Of a stretch of 9,090 bases of DNA, positions 6,511-9,090 are shown piece after piece. The notes below the pieces were generated by a model. It was not told the DNA's origin, did no database searches, and saw only the letters and a program-made list of their open reading frames with translations. The DNA lies in the NCBI GenBank assembly GCA_038239195.1, contig JBBSEZ010000401.1:1-9090 (forward strand). The letters are read 5' to 3'. Position numbers and translations under genes: made by a program. The DNA comes from JBBSEZ01 sp038239195. GTDB taxonomy: Bacteria; Planctomycetota; Planctomycetia; Gemmatales; Gemmataceae. Position 1 is the stretch's first letter; each line of letters begins with the position of its first letter.

Positions 6511-7218
6511 TCACGGCGCCGGCGGGGGCGCGGCGAGTCGGGCCACGAACGCGACGTGTGCCGGGCTCGCCAGTCCTTGCTGTAGCCGCGCCAGCACCGC
6601 CGCCAGGTCGCCATTCAGCAGCGCCGCCGTGTCGAGCCACAGCCCGGGGAACACCTCGCTGCGCACCACCCCCTGCGCGTCGGAATCGAGCCGGACGTAC
6701 TGGTCGTCGCGCAGGACGAACCAATCGACGGCCCGGCTCAGCACGCGCCAGACGAGGTACTCGCGCACGCCGTTGCGGCGGTAGACGTTCAGCTTGGCGT
6801 TCATGTCGATGCTCGCCGAACTGGCGGCCACCTCCGCCACCAGCTCGGGCGCGCCGGTGACGTAGTCGTCGATGAGCTGCGTTTGTCCGCCGCGCGCCGG
6901 ATCGATGAGCATCAAGGCGTCGGGCTGTAGCTCGTTGTCGAGGTCGAGGCGGGCGGTGCCGTTGCCGGACGCCTCGACGTGAGGCGTGGCGGCCTCGTAA
7001 TGGGTCAACCAACCGAGCACGTGAGCGTGGGGTTGGCCGTGGCGATGGTGGCGCGTGGGCGAGGGCACGTAGACGACTCCTTCGACGAGCTCGGCCTTTT
7101 TCAAGTGCGGCATCGCCTCGTAGCGGCGCCGGAACTCGGCGCGCGTCAGGCGGTCCCCTGGCTCCAGGGGGAGGATGGCGCCGTCGGCGAAGTCCTCGCG
7201 GCGCGGTGGGCTGGTCAT
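6511..7218 (-). CDS. Uma2 family (DUF820) PD-(D/E)XK-type protein
   Basis: A Uma2-family protein of 235 residues, a family expanded in cyanobacteria and planctomycetes and built on a restriction-endonuclease-like fold. The predicted active-site residues are all visible: Glu46 in ELVEG, Asp100 in the stretch LDLDNELQPD (91-100), Glu129 in PELVAEV and Lys142 in AKLNVYRR. Further family marks are SPTRHHRHG (53-61), VREYLVWRV (151-159) and the C-terminal VFPGLWLD. Nuclease activity is predicted from the fold; the cellular role of the family is not established. I chose the start at 7218 because GGAGGG (7224-7229) lies 5 bases before it. An ATG at 7236 in the same frame overlaps the stop codon of the upstream kinase as ATGA and would add six residues. 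Either way the gene is the second in an operon with the kinase. Its stop is 11 bases from that of the convergent FGE-like gene. Confidence 0.88.
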   Translation of the reverse strand: MTSPPRREDFADGAILPLEPGDRLTRAEFRRRYEAMPHLKKAELVEGVVYVPSPTRHHRHGQPHAHVLGWLTHYEAATPHVEASGNGTARLDLDNELQPDALMLIDPARGGQTQLIDDYVTGAPELVAEVAASSASIDMNAKLNVYRRNGVREYLVWRVLSRAVDWFVLRDDQYVRLDSDAQGVVRSEVFPGLWLDTAALLNGDLAAVLARLQQGLASPAHVAFVARLAAPPPAP

Positions 7219-7232
7219 GAGGGCCCTCCGTT

Positions 7233-8948
7233 TCATCGTTGATTGAGAGTGGGGCCCGGCCCCGTCGCGGGCTGCCTCGGCGTCGTCGCCTCCAGTGCCG
7301 CGTGCTGGTCCGTCTCATCCTGCCCCGACCGCGCCTTCCACCACGCCGCCGCGCGCTCCTCGGTCCAGGCGTCGGCCCCCGCGCAACTCGCCAGCGCCTT
7401 CTCCAGGGCGTCGGCGCTCGGATACCTGGCGTCCGCCTTTTTCTGCAAGCAGCGCAGCACCACCGCCTGAAGGTCGGCCGGCACGTCCGGGCGCACGTCC
7501 GCGGGCGGCACCACGGATTCGTAGGCGTGCGCCAGGAGCATCTGCATCGCCGTGTCGCGCGCGAACGGCGGTTGGCCCGTCAGCAGGTAGTAGGCCACCC
7601 CGCCCACGCCGTAGATGTCGGCCCGCGCGTCGAGGTCGGTGCGGCCGGCGGCCTGCTCCGGCGACAGGTACGGCGGCGAGCCCAGCACCGTGCCCTGCAT
7701 CGTCAGCCGCATCGCGTCCTTGCCCAGCCCGACGTTCTGCACCAGCCCGAAGTCGAGCAGCTTGGCCACGTCGTAGGTCCCGCCGCGCTCGCAGGCGATG
7801 ATGTTGCTCGGCTTGACGTCTCGGTGCAGCAGCCCGATCCCATGCGCCTCGCGCAGCGCCCGGCAGACTTGCCGCAAAAAGAAGATGGCGCGCTCCGCCG
7901 GGAGGGGGCCATCGCGAGCGACCAGCGACTCCAGGTCGATGCCGGGCAGATACTCCATCACGTAGTAGAAGGTGCCGTCGTCGGCATGGCCGTAGTCGAA
8001 CACCTCGACGCTGTTCGGGTGCGTCAAGGTCGCCATCGCCCGCACCTCGCGTTCGAAGCGCTGCAGCGTGGTCGGGTCGATCGCCTGGTCGGGGCGGATG
8101 AGCTTGATGGCGCACGGCCGGCGCAGCAGGACGTGCTCGCCCAGGTAGACTTCGCCCATGCCGCCCGAGCCCAGGCGCTTCTGGAGGCGGTACTGCCCGA
8201 GTTGCTGCGCCTCGAACGCCTGTTGCTGCAACACCTGGAAGCGATGGGAGCCAAACACCGCCACCGCGACGCCCGTCAGGAGCAGGATCGCCATGTCGAG
8301 CAGGGCCTGATGCAGCGTCGGGCCGAACTTGCCGTAGACGGCGGCGCCGAGGGGCGTGAGCACCAGCGGCAGCAGGGCGCCGATGCCGACCACCAGGGCG
8401 CAGCGCTTCCAGGTGTTGGGGATGAAGACGCCGTACACGACGATCAGGAAGAACCAGCGGACCGTGCTGGCGACGACGAGCAAGCGGATAGTATCCACCG
8501 AGCCGGCCGTGCGCGGGTCTTGCATCAGCGGGGCCTGAGCGAACATCCGGAACTGCGTCCAGCCGAAGAAGGCGGCCAGCGACACGAACAGCGCGAGCTC
8601 CACCGCCCGCAGCGGGCGGAGGCAGACGGTGGGCCAGCGCCACAAGATGGCTGCGAGGCCAGCCATGAGGACGTTGACGGCCGCGTGCAACAGCAGGCCA
8701 AACTGGAGGGCGGCAGGGAGGGGGCGAGGTGCCTCGAGCAGGTGGCGCAACAGGAACAGGAACGAGGGCAGCAGCGCGATGAGCGCCACCACGCGCAGCC
8801 GGCGCAGCAGCAGCCCGCCGACCTCTTCGGCGAAGCGCGAGGTGCCCCAGTGGGCGGACACTTTGCAGCGCGGCGGGGGCGACGGGGCCCGATAGGCGAC
8901 GGTAGGCCCGCCCAGGGCGGCTCGCTGAACGGCGTTGCGCGGTTGCAT
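7233..8948 (-). CDS. Membrane Ser/Thr protein kinase (Hanks type) with six N-terminal TM segments
   Basis: A eukaryotic-like Ser/Thr kinase of 571 residues. The N-terminal half carries six hydrophobic segments (about residues 53-71, 81-103, 114-133, 154-176, 183-205, 216-234); the kinase domain follows from about residue 253. Kinase motifs are complete: the glycine loop GSGGMGEVY (260-268), catalytic Lys282 in AIKLI, HRDVKPSN (375-382), DFG (399-401), SPEQ (429-432) and DARADIYGVG (440-449). An even number of TM segments keeps the kinase cytosolic. The usual bacterial order (kinase first, then TM and a PASTA sensor) is reversed. The frame extends upstream to an ATG at 9047, but those 33 codons have many A/T third positions unlike the rest of the gene, and GGAGGG touches that ATG with no spacing. 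I therefore prefer the ATG at 8948, preceded by a G-rich stretch (8961-8969). It overlaps or abuts the Uma2 gene downstream. Confidence 0.88.
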   Translation of the reverse strand: MQPRNAVQRAALGGPTVAYRAPSPPPRCKVSAHWGTSRFAEEVGGLLLRRLRVVALIALLPSFLFLLRHLLEAPRPLPAALQFGLLLHAAVNVLMAGLAAILWRWPTVCLRPLRAVELALFVSLAAFFGWTQFRMFAQAPLMQDPRTAGSVDTIRLLVVASTVRWFFLIVVYGVFIPNTWKRCALVVGIGALLPLVLTPLGAAVYGKFGPTLHQALLDMAILLLTGVAVAVFGSHRFQVLQQQAFEAQQLGQYRLQKRLGSGGMGEVYLGEHVLLRRPCAIKLIRPDQAIDPTTLQRFEREVRAMATLTHPNSVEVFDYGHADDGTFYYVMEYLPGIDLESLVARDGPLPAERAIFFLRQVCRALREAHGIGLLHRDVKPSNIIACERGGTYDVAKLLDFGLVQNVGLGKDAMRLTMQGTVLGSPPYLSPEQAAGRTDLDARADIYGVGGVAYYLLTGQPPFARDTAMQMLLAHAYESVVPPADVRPDVPADLQAVVLRCLQKKADARYPSADALEKALASCAGADAWTEERAAAWWKARSGQDETDQHAALEATTPRQPATGPGPTLNQR

Positions 8949-9047
8949 GATCGTGCTCGGCCCCCCCTCACCCTCTGGGAAGGTAGTCAGCTCAATAGTG
9001 TTCGGCTCGAAAGTTGCCGGGTATAATGAAGGAAGAAACCTTACCAT
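8949..9047 (-). promoter_or_regulatory. Probable leader/promoter region of the kinase gene (alternative 5' coding extension)
   Basis: This open 33-codon extension of the kinase frame has codons such as TTT, CTT, TCA, TTA, ACT and ATT, in contrast to the strongly G/C-ending codons of the gene body. It holds the most AT-rich patches near the right edge. It is therefore more likely leader and promoter than protein. On the minus strand ATTATACC and CACTATT are possible -10 elements, but I see no convincing -35 box at the right spacing. Confidence 0.4.
9022..9027 (+). promoter_or_regulatory. Perfect TATAAT -10 hexamer on the plus strand
   Basis: TATAAT is rare in DNA this GC-rich. Read on the plus strand it would fire rightward out of the window, making a divergent promoter with the kinase gene. 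No strong -35 box lies 16-18 bases upstream (GTTCGG at 9000-9005 is poor), so a real promoter is uncertain. Confidence 0.25.
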
Positions 9048-9054
9048 CCCTCCA

Positions 9055-9072
9055 AACGGCGCGACCGCCGTT
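9055..9072. other. Perfect 7-bp inverted repeat at the right edge
   Basis: AACGGCG (9055-9061) and CGCCGTT (9066-9072) form a perfect stem with a 4-base loop (CGAC), followed by TTGCTT on the plus strand and TGG on the minus strand. It lies just upstream of the kinase leader. It could be an intrinsic terminator of a gene beyond the edge or an operator; the flanking T-runs are short. Confidence 0.35.
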
Positions 9073-9090
9073 GCTTCCCATCGTAGGCCT

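Noticed and set aside
5114..7318. Minus-strand open frame of 734 codons
   Set aside because: It is a shadow of the FGE-like gene and, in another frame, of the Uma2 gene; it shows no family motif.
7239..9026. Plus-strand open frame of 595 codons antisense to the Ser/Thr kinase
   Set aside because: The minus strand carries every kinase motif in order, while this frame is His/Arg/Gln-rich with no recognisable domain.
1..9090. CRISPR array, insertion sequence, tRNA or phage attachment site
   Set aside because: No regular direct repeats, transposase motifs, terminal inverted repeats or tRNA-like folds were seen on either strand.

Overview
The window is GC-rich chromosomal DNA that reads as a planctomycete of the Gemmata group (Gemmataceae). 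The evidence is protein content: a 243-residue protein of a paralogous family I associate with Gemmata-type genomes, a TIGR02996 repeat-companion domain fused to an FGE-sulfatase (SUMF1-like) domain, a Uma2-type protein, an FHA-GAF-histidine kinase, and a Hanks-type Ser/Thr kinase with its membrane domain at the N-terminus. I see no rRNA, tRNA, CRISPR array, insertion sequence or phage gene.

Layout. Bases 1-144 hold no gene I can support. Two genes follow on the minus strand: a secreted protein of unknown function (145-726) and the Gemmata-type paralogous protein (833-1564). Directly upstream of the latter is a 22-codon C-terminal remnant of a second copy of the same family (1574-1642), so a tandem pair has decayed. 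On the plus strand come a HAD phosphatase of the phosphoglycolate phosphatase type (1788-2462), a zinc-ribbon protein with two membrane segments (2583-3560), an FHA-GAF-histidine kinase with a GTG start (3735-5495) and, 11 bases later, a TIGR02996/FGE-sulfatase protein (5507-6499). The plus-strand run meets a minus-strand pair tail to tail, with only 11 bases between stop codons. That pair is transcribed from the right edge: a six-TM Ser/Thr kinase (7233-8948) and then a Uma2-family protein (6511-7218).

How the genes may work together. The right two thirds looks like a regulatory neighbourhood. A phosphothreonine-binding FHA domain sits on a cytosolic histidine kinase, and a membrane-anchored Ser/Thr kinase is encoded on the opposite strand. 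Cross-talk between the two is an attractive inference, but the sequence does not prove it; no response regulator is encoded here. The FGE-like protein is probably co-transcribed with the histidine kinase but lacks the paired catalytic cysteines of true formylglycine-generating oxidases. I found no clear new defence or mobile system. The most interesting items are the decayed tandem paralogue, the FHA/Ser-Thr kinase pairing, the FGE-like fusion without active-site cysteines, and the uncharacterised zinc-ribbon membrane protein.
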